Source: Oribacterium sp. KHPX15
Lineage (GTDB): Bacteria > Bacillota > Clostridia > Lachnospirales > Lachnospiraceae
Direction of reading: 5' to 3'
DNA: 64,000 bases
Assembly (NCBI RefSeq): GCF_900107835.1
Contig: NZ_FNRG01000002.1
Coordinates: 1-64,000, forward strand
This document shows positions 30,613 to 38,754 of the stretch, piece by piece. Numbering within the stretch: position 1 is the stretch's first letter; the number at the start of each line of letters is the position of its first letter. A program made the position numbers and the translations under genes. The notes below the pieces were generated by a model, which had not been told where the DNA came from, ran no database searches, and saw only the letters and a program-made list of their open reading frames with translations.

Positions 30613-32028
30613 TCAGCACTGCTCAAGATCAAATCCAAAATATCTTGCAGCATTATTATAAGAAATTCCCTTGATAATTTCTTCCAAAGCCTTCTTGTCG
30701 TAAGGATACTCACCGTTCTCTACCCAGCCACCTACGAGCTCACAAAGGATGCGACGGAAGTAGTCATGACGTGTGTAGGAGAGGAATGAACGTGAATCTG
30801 TGAGCATTCCGTTGAAGTTTCCGAGTGTTGACAGGTTAGCGTAGTTGATAAGCTGGTCTGTCATGCCCTGCTTGTGATCATTGAACCACCATGCAGCACC
30901 CTGAGTGATACGGTTCTGTGTCGGAGCCTTGCAGAAACATCCGCAGATTGTATTAATGGTTGTGTTATCACAAGGATTCAGTGAGTAAAGGATGGTCTTT
31001 GGAATCTCATCTGTTGCTGAAAGTGCATTGAAGAATGCAGCAAGCTGGTCAGCAGGAGCGTAGTTGTCAACAGCATCAAAACCTGTATCAGCGCCAAGCT
31101 TGTTATACATATCAGCATTGTTGTCACGAACACAGCCGAAGTGGATCTGGAATACAAGGTCTCTCTTGTTGTACTCCTTTGCAAGGAACTGCATCTCGGC
31201 TGTTCTGTACTTTGCACATTCCTCCTGTGTTAATGTCTCGCCCTTAAGACCCTTCTTGAGAATCTCATCAACCTCTGCATCTGTAGCAGGAGCGTACATA
31301 ACATAACGAAGAGCATGGTCTGTTACGATACATCCCATTGACTGGAAGAAATCAAGACGGTTCTTGAGAGCTTCCTTTAGTGATGCGAAATCCTTAACCT
31401 CGATGCCTGATCTCTCAGAAAGCTTCTTCATGTATGAAGGGAACTCAGGCTTCTCAATATTAGTAACCTTGTCAGGTCTCCATGCAGGAAGAACCTGAAC
31501 ATCAAAGGTAGGGTCATCCTTGATCTTCTGATGCCACTCAAGAGTATCAACAGGATCATCTGTTGTGCAGATAAGAGTAACATTGGAAGCCTTAATGATA
31601 TTTCTTACAGACATTGACTTCTGGTGAAGCTTTTCATTGCAAAGATTCCAAACCTCCTCGGCTGTATCTCCGTTAAGGTAACCCTCATATCCGAAATACT
31701 TACGAAGCTCAAGGTGAGACCAGTGATAAAGAGGGTTTCCGATAAGCTTAGGCATGGTCTCTGCCCACTTCTGGAACTTCTCACGATCTGACTTGTCACC
31801 TGTGATATACTCCTCAGGAACACCGTTTGTTCTCATCTGTCTCCACTTGTAGTGATCGCCTCCAAGCCATACCTGGAAAATGTTATCAAACTGACGATCC
31901 TCAGCAATCTCCTGAGGATTGATGTGACAGTGATAGTCGAGAATAGGTGCATTCTCAGCATAATCATGATAAAGCTGCTTTGCTACATCTGTTGAAAGCA
32001 GGAAATCCTTATCCATAAATGGTTTCAT
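30613..32028 (-). CDS. uxaC: glucuronate (uronate) isomerase
   Basis: A 471-residue amidohydrolase-superfamily enzyme. It converts glucuronate to fructuronate and galacturonate to tagaturonate, the first step of hexuronate breakdown from plant material. Marks are ILDYHCHINPQEIA (about 29-42, metal-binding histidines), GNPLYHWSHLELRKYFG, DVQVLPAWRPDK, QIHFGCVRDNN and SFLSYTRHDYFRRILCELVG. Length is usual for the family. GGAGG lies 11 bases before the start on the minus strand. It follows the LacI-type regulator gene in the same direction and probably belongs to its regulon. Confidence 0.95.
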   Translation of the reverse strand: MKPFMDKDFLLSTDVAKQLYHDYAENAPILDYHCHINPQEIAEDRQFDNIFQVWLGGDHYKWRQMRTNGVPEEYITGDKSDREKFQKWAETMPKLIGNPLYHWSHLELRKYFGYEGYLNGDTAEEVWNLCNEKLHQKSMSVRNIIKASNVTLICTTDDPVDTLEWHQKIKDDPTFDVQVLPAWRPDKVTNIEKPEFPSYMKKLSERSGIEVKDFASLKEALKNRLDFFQSMGCIVTDHALRYVMYAPATDAEVDEILKKGLKGETLTQEECAKYRTAEMQFLAKEYNKRDLVFQIHFGCVRDNNADMYNKLGADTGFDAVDNYAPADQLAAFFNALSATDEIPKTILYSLNPCDNTTINTICGCFCKAPTQNRITQGAAWWFNDHKQGMTDQLINYANLSTLGNFNGMLTDSRSFLSYTRHDYFRRILCELVGGWVENGEYPYDKKALEEIIKGISYNNAARYFGFDLEQC

Positions 32029-32072
32029 TTTAAATTACCTCCATAAGCATAATACATTGTTTTCTTGTACCA

Positions 32073-32086
32073 GTTCGCCGGTGAAC
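32073..32086. promoter_or_regulatory. inverted repeat in the uxaC upstream region
   Basis: GTTCGCCGGTGAAC, a near-palindrome 45 bp upstream of uxaC on the minus strand. It could be an operator or an mRNA hairpin. It does not match the LacI-type operator at 33342. Confidence 0.35.
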
Positions 32087-32160
32087 TATGGTGACAGGGT
32101 AAGTGTTCCAGCGGCTGAGCTGTTACGTTTTTTTATATTTAAACGTCGTGATATCCGACG

Positions 32161-33189
32161 TTAAAATCGTGTTGTTTCTCTGGTAACCAGTTTTGTCTTT
32201 ACCTTTGTTTTCTTAGGTATGGAAACCGGTTCCGGATTGCCCTCCTCATCAAGAGGGGGATTAAGTATCTTCATAATGAGCTTGCAAACTTTCGAGCAGG
32301 ATTCCTCCAGTCTTGCGTCCACACTGGTAAGCTCCGGGTTCACCGCATTGGCAAGCTTTGAATTATTAAAGCTTATAATCTGAATGTCCTCCGGGATCCT
32401 GAGTCCTTTGTGAATAGCGAACTTAAGAGCACCTACACCGGTAGTGTCGGACGAAGAGATGACGGAATCGAAGGGTTCCTTTTCATATTCCCTGGTTAAA
32501 AGTTCCTCTATACCCTTATAGCTCTTTTCACCCTTGACGATACGCACGGAATCCGCAGGAATACCACATTCCTTTGCGCCTTCTTTGATACCATCTATTT
32601 TCTTTGATCCTGAATAACTGTCACTGGAATAAACATAGATGGTTTTTCTTGCGCCTGATTCGTGAAGCTTGATAAAGGCATCCTTTGTTCCGCCCTTGTC
32701 ATCACTGGCCACGGAATAAACATTATCCGCATCAATGAAGCCGTTCAGCATCATCACCGGATGTTCCTTTGCACCATCGATTATGTACTGATGGTCCTCA
32801 GGATTTTTCTCAACATATTTTGAACCGGCAAGAATAACCGCATCTACCTGACGTGATTTCAGAAGCTCAAAGCTTGCCTTCTTATTCTCAAGGTCGTAGC
32901 CGGTGCAGCACAGGATACTGTTATAACCGTTTTTCCTGAGATCGGTTTCGAGATAGTAGATGGCATTGGCAAGATATATATCGGAAGAGTCCGAACACAT
33001 GATACCGATGGTTTTCATGGAACCTCGTCCCAAACCTCTTGCGTAGGCATTGGGAGTGTATCCGTATTCATCTATAACATCCATGACTTTTTTTCGTGTT
33101 TTCTCAGAGACATTATCCGCTCCGTTGATAACACGGGACACAGAGGCTATGGACACGCCTGCTGCTTTTGATATGTCGTAAATATTCAT
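32161..33189 (-). CDS. LacI-family transcriptional regulator
   Basis: A 342-residue repressor. The N-terminal helix-turn-helix and hinge is NIYDISKAAGVSIASVSRVINGADNVSEKT (about 2-31). A periplasmic-binding-protein-like sugar sensor follows (about 60-330). It lies upstream of uxaC and divergent from the sugar kinase, so a hexuronate pathway ligand is likely. The start at 33189 (AAGGAA upstream) is where the family begins. The open frame continues to 33417 but that stretch covers its own promoter, operator and structured leader, so it is not coding. Confidence 0.9.
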   Translation of the reverse strand: MNIYDISKAAGVSIASVSRVINGADNVSEKTRKKVMDVIDEYGYTPNAYARGLGRGSMKTIGIMCSDSSDIYLANAIYYLETDLRKNGYNSILCCTGYDLENKKASFELLKSRQVDAVILAGSKYVEKNPEDHQYIIDGAKEHPVMMLNGFIDADNVYSVASDDKGGTKDAFIKLHESGARKTIYVYSSDSYSGSKKIDGIKEGAKECGIPADSVRIVKGEKSYKGIEELLTREYEKEPFDSVISSSDTTGVGALKFAIHKGLRIPEDIQIISFNNSKLANAVNPELTSVDARLEESCSKVCKLIMKILNPPLDEEGNPEPVSIPKKTKVKTKLVTRETTRF

Positions 33190-33225
33190 AAAAATTTCCT
33201 TTTTGAATTGGTTAAATTGACCATA

Positions 33226-33303
33226 CCCGCTGGCGCTCCGCCGGTCAGGTTCGGCGTTGATAGCCTCACCTGATCCCTTCGGGACAAGAGCAAAAGCTCT
33301 TGC
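33226..33303 (-). promoter_or_regulatory. row of hairpins in the lacI-type leader
   Basis: Four adjacent GC-rich stems, given on the plus strand. They are GGCGctcCGCC, the stepped CAGGT-tc-GGC...GCC-tc-ACCTG, TCCCttcGGGA and CAAGAGCaaaaGCTCTTG. They lie between the promoter at 33365 and the gene, so they would be in its 5' RNA. I do not recognise a known riboswitch. It may be a repeat element. Confidence 0.45.
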
Positions 33304-33341
33304 CATATCGCTCGGACGTTTGCTGATGCAAAGTCCTCGCT

Positions 33342-33355
33342 GTAAACGCTTACAT
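33342..33355. promoter_or_regulatory. LacI/CcpA-type operator
   Basis: TGTAAACGCTTACA fits the LacI-family/cre consensus TGWAARCGYTWNCW. It lies just downstream of the minus-strand -10 at 33365-33370, where a bound repressor would block lacI and uxaC transcription, and 92 bp upstream of the divergent kinase. Either the local regulator or CcpA could bind it. Confidence 0.75.
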
Positions 33356-33364
33356 TTCTTCTTG

Positions 33365-33393
33365 ATTATAACCATATCTTGATATAAAATCAA
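33365..33393 (-). promoter_or_regulatory. promoter of the LacI-type regulator gene
   Basis: On the minus strand TTGATT (33393-33388), 17-bp spacer, TATAAT (33370-33365). Confidence 0.7.
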
Positions 33394-33447
33394 TGCATTA
33401 TGAAAAATTTGAGACATGTATTTTAAATATCAATAAAGGAGCCTATC

Positions 33448-34479
33448 ATGAATTTTCCAAACCGTTCTTTTGACCTTGTTACCATGGGACAGCTTATGCT
33501 GAGACTTTCTCCTCCGGGAAATGAGCGCATCGCAAGAAGCGATGTTTTTGAGAAAAATGTAGGCGGAGCAGAGCTTAATGTTGCCGTCGGAGCATCCCTT
33601 CTGGGCCTACACACAGGTATCATTTCAAAGCTTCCTTCACACGACCTCGGTCAGTATATGAAGGGAACCATCCGAAGCTACGGTGTTTCCGATGATTTCT
33701 TTATATATGATGATTCACCGGAAGCGAGAGTAGCGGTTTACTTTTACGAGTACGGCGCATATCCGAGAAAACCGCAGGTAATCTACGACAGACGTAATTC
33801 CAGCTTTTTCTCATTATCCCCTGAAGAAATTCCTCAGGAAGTTTATGAAAAAACCAAGTGTTTCCACACTTCCGGAATCACCCTTGCGCTTTCACCGGAG
33901 ATCAGAAAGACAACCATTGAGGCCATAAAAAAATTCAAGGAAAACGGAGCCCTTATTTCCTTTGATGTGAACTTCCGCGGCAACCTTTGGTCAGGAGACG
34001 AGGCAAGAGAAACTATTCTTGAAATCCTTCCTTACGTAGACATTTTCTTCTGCTCAGAGTCCACCGCAAAACTCACCTTCCTTAAAGAAGGTAGCTGCCG
34101 CGAAATGATAAAGAGTTTTACAAAGGACTATCCGATTAAAGCGGTATTTGCCACACAGAGAACAGTACATAGTCCGAAATCTCATTCTTTCGGCTCACTT
34201 GCTTACGATGCCGAAAAGGATGCTTATTTCGAGGAGCCGCCATACGAGAACATCGACGTTGTAGATCGTATCGGTTCCGGCGATTCCTACATTTCAGGCG
34301 CCCTGTACGGTCTCATCAGTTCCGGCGGAGACGTGAGAGAAGCAGTGAAGTACGGTAATGCTACCTCCGCAATGAAGAACACCATCCCCGGCGACCTTCC
34401 TCAGAGCAATCTGAAGGAGATCAATGCTGTTATTGAGGACCATTACTCCACTGGATTCCACAGCGAAATGAATAGGTGA
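33448..34479 (+). CDS. PfkB-family sugar kinase, probably 2-keto-3-deoxygluconate kinase
   Basis: A 343-residue ribokinase-family kinase. The N-terminal substrate region has NVGGAELNVAVGASLLGL (about 31-48). The ATP site and catalytic base are in DRIGSGDSYISGALYGL (about 272-288, GSGD anion hole and catalytic Asp). Neighbouring uxaC and the LacI-type regulator point to 2-keto-3-deoxygluconate, the product of hexuronate breakdown, as substrate. The missing uxaB/uxuA/kdgA steps are not in the window. AAAGGAG lies upstream. It is divergent from the regulator across the operator at 33342. Confidence 0.82.
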   Translation: MNFPNRSFDLVTMGQLMLRLSPPGNERIARSDVFEKNVGGAELNVAVGASLLGLHTGIISKLPSHDLGQYMKGTIRSYGVSDDFFIYDDSPEARVAVYFYEYGAYPRKPQVIYDRRNSSFFSLSPEEIPQEVYEKTKCFHTSGITLALSPEIRKTTIEAIKKFKENGALISFDVNFRGNLWSGDEARETILEILPYVDIFFCSESTAKLTFLKEGSCREMIKSFTKDYPIKAVFATQRTVHSPKSHSFGSLAYDAEKDAYFEEPPYENIDVVDRIGSGDSYISGALYGLISSGGDVREAVKYGNATSAMKNTIPGDLPQSNLKEINAVIEDHYSTGFHSEMNR

Positions 34480-34664
34480 CTGTGTTACCGTCAAGTGATG
34501 AAATGGCACAGAAATTGACTTAAAGTCTCAACGCTCCATAATAATCAGTGTGTTAGGATTGACCACATATTAGAATTAGCGTTTTTGAATCAATTCAATA
34601 GTAATAATCGATTGACTTCAAAACTCAATTTCTAAATATAGGGTCAATGAAGAGCGTTTTTTAC

Positions 34665-34835
34665 TATGACCTATATCTCAAAAAAAGAAATATAGGTCAT
34701 GGATTAACATGATTCACCATGACTTATATTCAAAAAAACTGGTTATGAGTCATGTGAGAACCTGTTTCGCCATGACCTATATTCAAAAAAAATGCTTATG
34801 AGTCATGTGAGAACCTGTTTCATCTTGACCTATAT
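34665..34835. repeat. tandem 53-54 bp units each forming a hairpin
   Basis: Units begin at 34665, 34719, 34772 and 34825. The first three pair ATGACYTATAT with ATRTAGGTCAT or TTATGAGTCAT around A-rich loops. Units 2 and 3 are followed by the same GTGAGAACCTGTTTC linker. The fourth unit is degenerate. They fill the space between the sugar kinase gene and the T-box promoter. The rest of the gap (34480-34660) is AT-rich with inverted bits (AACGCT / AGCGTT, ATTGACC / GGTCAAT) and no ORF. Confidence 0.7.
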
Positions 34836-34880
34836 TTCTTGATGGACCATGGGTACGGAGTTAGTAATCCAAAAAAATGT

Positions 34881-34909
34881 TTGACATCAAAAGTTCAACG
34901 TGTTAAAGT
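34881..34909 (+). promoter_or_regulatory. promoter of the T-box transcript
   Basis: TTGACA (34881-34886), 17-bp spacer, TAAAGT (34904-34909). Confidence 0.75.
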
Positions 34910-34924
34910 ACGTGTAAATTAATA

Positions 34925-35212
34925 AAACAAACCGATGACAGAGAGAAGTAGTTTATCTTTATCGTCACAGAGAGCCGCAGGTGGTGGGATTGCGGTACGG
35001 GCGGATAAGTGAATGGACTCTGGAGGGTGCTCAGAAAGACTTGAAGATCATGAGTCGAGTATGCGGCAACGGGTTCTGCACCGTTATCAGGCAGCACATA
35101 TGCTGGTATGTGAAGAGTGACCTTTTTATTAAGGTAATATGAGTGGTACCACGGATTTATATATTCGCCTCATGTCGGGAGTGATCCTGACATGGGGCTT
35201 TTCTTTTTAGTC
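34925..35212 (+). promoter_or_regulatory. tryptophan T-box riboswitch
   Basis: Stem I begins near CCGATGACAGAGAG. The specifier region reads GTGAA-TGG-ACTCTGGAG, placing UGG (35014-35016, Trp) where the codon is read. The T-box core is GAGTGGTACCACGG (35141-35154). The terminator is GCCTCATGTCGGGA / TCCTGACATGGGGC followed by a T-rich run (35167-35212). Uncharged tRNA-Trp would allow read-through into the transporter genes. The UGGU bulge would pair with a G discriminator only by wobble. Confidence 0.85.
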
Positions 35213-35327
35213 CGAAGGTTGGCAGGCTATCAATCCAAGTACGATGCCTGACCCCGGGGAGGACGATAAATCTGTATCACAATGGCGCTCCAGTAAACAT
35301 CTTTTTACATTATGGAGGAAAAATCAA

Positions 35328-36455
35328 ATGAAAAAACAGTTAATCGCAGCATCTATGGCAGTTCTTATAGCAGCATCTCTTATGGGCTGCAGTTCAAACA
35401 CAGCACCTGAGGCTACATCCGGAGCCGCAGCTTCTGAAGCAGCAGCCACTGATGCAGCTGGATCAGATACCTCAAAAGAAAATGCTGATGCAGACTCAGC
35501 TGATAAGAAAGATTTCAAAGTTGGTATCGTCCTTTTCATGGATCATCCGTCACTTAATCAGATCAAGGACAATGTTGCCTCTGAGCTTGACAAGCTTTCC
35601 GGAGATATGGGTGTAACCTTCAACTATGCAGACTACACCTTCAACGGTCAGGGAGATGCAACGGTTCTCAATCAGATCGCAAGTGAGCTTATATCTGATG
35701 AAGTTGACGTTATCATCCCAATCGCAACTCCTGCTGCACAGGTTGTACAGGCAGCTGTGGAAGATAAGGGTATTCCGGTTGTATTCTCAGCAGTTTCAGA
35801 TCCTGTAACAGCAAAGCTGGTAAGCTCCATGGAAACTCCCGGCTCAAACATTACCGGCACCTCAGATGCACTTAATACAAATGCCATCATGGATCTCATG
35901 TTTGCAGTAAACCCGGAAACAGATTATGTAGGTCTTCTTTACTCAAATTCAGAGGATGCTTCAAAGCAGCCTATAGAGGATGCCAAGAAGTATCTTGACG
36001 ATAAGGGCATCAAGTACATTGAAAAAACAGGAACAAAGACTGACGAGATTCAGGCAGCGGCAGATGCACTTGTAGCAGAAGGCGTTGATGCGGTATTTAC
36101 ACCGACCGACAATACCATCCAGCAGGCTGAGCTTGGTATCTACGAGAAGTTCCAGGATGCAAAGATCGCTCACTACGCAGGTGCCGACAGCTTCGCTCTT
36201 AACGGTGCTTTCATGGGCTACGGAGTTGACTACTCATACCTCGGAGTTGCTACAGCTGATATGGTTGCCGATATTCTTGTAAACGGCAATGATGTTGCAA
36301 CAACTTCAGTTCAGACCTTCGATAACGGTATCGCAACCATTAACACAGATACCTGCGAGGTTCTCGGTCTCAACCTTGATGATGTAAAGAAAGCCATCGA
36401 GCCGCTTTGCACACAGATCGTGGAGACAAAGACAGAGAAGGAATTCTCAAAATAA
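35328..36455 (+). CDS. trpX: TrpX-like substrate-binding lipoprotein (COG2984)
   Basis: A 375-residue ABC-transporter binding protein with a lipobox LMGC (Cys at about 23) and an Ala/Ser/Asp-rich linker. The type I periplasmic-binding fold starts FKVGIVLFMDHPSLNQI and shows ITGTSDALNT and FTPTDNTIQQAE. Downstream of a Trp T-box and followed by permease and ATPase genes, this matches the trpXYZ tryptophan uptake system. Start at 35328 has GGAGG upstream; the ATG at 35244 lies in the leader. A close paralogue is at 54280 without a T-box. Confidence 0.85.
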   Translation: MKKQLIAASMAVLIAASLMGCSSNTAPEATSGAAASEAAATDAAGSDTSKENADADSADKKDFKVGIVLFMDHPSLNQIKDNVASELDKLSGDMGVTFNYADYTFNGQGDATVLNQIASELISDEVDVIIPIATPAAQVVQAAVEDKGIPVVFSAVSDPVTAKLVSSMETPGSNITGTSDALNTNAIMDLMFAVNPETDYVGLLYSNSEDASKQPIEDAKKYLDDKGIKYIEKTGTKTDEIQAAADALVAEGVDAVFTPTDNTIQQAELGIYEKFQDAKIAHYAGADSFALNGAFMGYGVDYSYLGVATADMVADILVNGNDVATTSVQTFDNGIATINTDTCEVLGLNLDDVKKAIEPLCTQIVETKTEKEFSK

Positions 36456-36616
36456 TGCTTCAGCCCTGAGCCGCTTCCTTTGACTTTCAGCGGTTTCATT
36501 CCGAAGTTTTTCAGTTATTCTCAAAACTGATTTTTTAACCTATAATCATAACAGCAATACACTCTCAAGCTTCCCGGGGAAACCGACCGGGAAGCACTTT
36601 GTTTTGTAACACTTAT

Positions 36617-36694
36617 CCACCGGGACGGTTTTTACCTGTCTACCGGGGAAAGCTCTCGTAGGCGAGAACTTTCCCCGGTAGACAACCCCGGTGG
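36617..36694 (+). repeat. CCACCGGG-family hairpin between trpX and trpY
   Basis: Outer CCACCGGG / CCCCGGTGG and inner TGTCTACCGGGGAAAG / CTTTCCCCGGTAGACA around CTCTCGTAGGCGAGAA. Related to the hairpin at 50261 and the half copy at 57346. It may lower expression of the permease relative to the binding protein. Confidence 0.7.
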
Positions 36695-36718
36695 TCGAAA
36701 TTTCAGGAGGAAATTCCA

Positions 36719-37672
36719 TTGACCGGATTTTTAACAGCAGGCATAGTCCGCACCGCCCTTGAGGTGGGACTTATCTATTCACTTGTTGCACTTTCACTTT
36801 TCATCAGCTACTCAATCCTTAACATCTGCGATCTTTCAACTGATGGATGCTACACCCTTGGCTGTGCAGTAGGCGCAATCATTACCATAGCAGGTCACCC
36901 CTTCCTGGCAATCCCTGCCGCAATGCTGGCGGGTATCTGCTCCGGCTACGTAACGGCTCTGCTTCAGACAAAATTCGGAGTTGAAAGCATTCTCGCCGGA
37001 ATCATTGTAAACACAGGACTATACACGGTGAATCTGGCCGTCATGGGTTTCAGTTCCAATGTCTCCATCTTCGGCACAGACACCATTTTTTCTCTATTCA
37101 AGGGACTCAGTGACTCTGCCTTCTGGAAGGACTGGTCCGCACTTATTCTGCTGGCAGTTGTAGTTATACTGGTCTGCGCACTTATCAAATGGTTCCTGGG
37201 AACGACTCTCGGTCTTTCCATCCGTGCAACCGGCGACAGCCCTGCCATGGTGAGAGCTTCCTCCATCAACCCGATATTTACCATCACAGTGGGACTTTGC
37301 TTCTCAAATTCCCTTACCGGTCTCGCAGGCTGCCTCATCGGCCAGTACAACAAGACCTGTGACATTAACCTTGGTACAGGTATGGTAACCATAGCACTTG
37401 CATCCCTTGTCATCGGTGAAACCCTGTGTGGAAAAGGAAAGATGATAGTAAGGATACTTGGCATGGTCATCGGTTCCTGCCTGTATCGTTTCATCATTTC
37501 CATTGCCCTTCGTCTCAATGTTCCTACCGAGGCATTTAAGCTGGTATCGGCAGTTATCGTTGCCATCGCAATCGCGGCACCACGGGCGAAACAGCTTATT
37601 GCATTTAAACATAAGCAGCTCACTGCAATGCAGGAAAGAAAAGCTATGAGAGGAGGCAGGGCAGATGCTTAA
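36719..37672 (+). CDS. trpY: TrpY-like ABC transporter permease (TTG start)
   Basis: A 317-residue membrane protein with about eight or nine spans, of the permease family found with COG2984 binding proteins. Marks are LVALSLFISYSILNICDLSTDGCYTLG near the N-terminus and GLSIRATGDSPAMVRASSINP (about 163-183), the cytoplasmic loop that contacts the ATPase. The start is a TTG with AGGAGGAAA 7 bp before it; no ATG fits. The end overlaps trpZ by 8 bp, so the two are coupled. Confidence 0.87.
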   Translation: MTGFLTAGIVRTALEVGLIYSLVALSLFISYSILNICDLSTDGCYTLGCAVGAIITIAGHPFLAIPAAMLAGICSGYVTALLQTKFGVESILAGIIVNTGLYTVNLAVMGFSSNVSIFGTDTIFSLFKGLSDSAFWKDWSALILLAVVVILVCALIKWFLGTTLGLSIRATGDSPAMVRASSINPIFTITVGLCFSNSLTGLAGCLIGQYNKTCDINLGTGMVTIALASLVIGETLCGKGKMIVRILGMVIGSCLYRFIISIALRLNVPTEAFKLVSAVIVAIAIAAPRAKQLIAFKHKQLTAMQERKAMRGGRADA

Positions 37673-38480
37673 GATCGAACATATCTTTAAGACCTTTAAC
37701 ACCGGAACAGTAAATGAAAAAAGAGCTCTGACAGACCTATGCCTCACTCTTGAGGATGGAGATTTTGCAACCATTATCGGTTCAAACGGTGCCGGAAAAT
37801 CTACATTATTCAATGCCATCGCCGGCTCCTTTTACACCGATTCGGGTTTCATAGAGCTTGACGGAAAGGACATCACCTTCGAGCAGGAGCATGTGAGAAG
37901 CCGCTACATCGGACGCCTTTTCCAGGATCCTCTCATGGGTACAGCACCACACATGACCATAGAAGAGAACCTTTCCGTTGCATATCTCAGGGCCAATGAG
38001 CATAAGCGTGGTCTTTTCAGCCATGTTTCAAAGGCAGAAAGAGAGAAGTTCAGACAGCAGCTTTCACTTCTTGATATGGGACTTGAGGATCGTATGGATC
38101 ACCCTGTGGGACTTCTTTCCGGAGGACAGCGCCAGGCTCTGACACTCCTGATGGCTACCATGGTAACTCCGAAGATCCTTCTTCTTGACGAACACACCGC
38201 GGCTCTGGATCCATCTACCGCCGCCAAAGTCCTTGAACTTACAAAGAAGATAGTTGCGGAGAACCACATTACCTGCCTCATGGTAACTCACAACATGAAC
38301 CAGGCCCTGGAGCTCGGCAACCGAACCCTGATGATGAACAGCGGAAACATCGTCTTCGACGTCAAGGGCGAAGAGCGCTCCCACATGACCATCCAGAACC
38401 TCCTTGATAAGTTTGAGGAGCGCGCCGGAAAAGGTCTCAATAACGACAGAATATTACTATCAACAAAAGAAAGAGTTTGA
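37665..38480 (+). CDS. trpZ: TrpZ-like ABC transporter ATP-binding protein
   Basis: A 271-residue ATPase. Walker A is GSNGAGKSTLFN (about 39-50), the Q-loop lies in RLFQDPLMGT, the signature is LLSGGQRQALTLLMA (about 148-162), Walker B is ILLLDEHTAALDP and the switch His is in MVTHNM. It overlaps the end of trpY and is followed by a terminator, closing the T-box operon. Its paralogue at 56498 is very similar. Confidence 0.9.
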   Translation: MLKIEHIFKTFNTGTVNEKRALTDLCLTLEDGDFATIIGSNGAGKSTLFNAIAGSFYTDSGFIELDGKDITFEQEHVRSRYIGRLFQDPLMGTAPHMTIEENLSVAYLRANEHKRGLFSHVSKAEREKFRQQLSLLDMGLEDRMDHPVGLLSGGQRQALTLLMATMVTPKILLLDEHTAALDPSTAAKVLELTKKIVAENHITCLMVTHNMNQALELGNRTLMMNSGNIVFDVKGEERSHMTIQNLLDKFEERAGKGLNNDRILLSTKERV

Positions 38481-38506
38481 TCACAAACTCGATCGCTGAT
38501 AAATCA

Positions 38507-38551
38507 ATACAGCCGGGACGTATTTATGATCATGTCCCGGCTGTATTTTAT
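38507..38551 (+). terminator. terminator of the T-box trpXYZ operon
   Basis: AATACAGCCGGGAC / GTCCCGGCTGTATT stem followed by TTTAT. Confidence 0.8.
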
Positions 38552-38754
38552 CTGACAGCGAAAAAAATCACTTCTTTTTTTATCGTTTGAATCGTGAATT
38601 TCTTTTATTTGGTATATAATTTCTTTATAGTTAGTTATTAAAACAGTGCAGCTATCGTGACAGTCGATAAAGAAATTCTTTTTATCAATGTCCATATTCA
38701 CTAAACAAAAATGGTTTTGAAAACATCTTTCCAGAGAAAAAGAAAGGAGCGCAT

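Noticed and set aside
30449-30661. 70-residue ORF on the plus strand
   Set aside because: It lies in the palindromic element and the antisense of uxaC; similar translated repeats occur at other copies of the element.
33190-33417. 76-residue N-terminal extension of the LacI-type regulator
   Set aside because: It covers the regulator's own promoter, operator and hairpin leader; the family starts at the helix-turn-helix encoded from 33189.
34665-34835. possible CRISPR array
   Set aside because: Units differ from one another, each is itself a hairpin, only the short linker is constant, and no cas genes are present.
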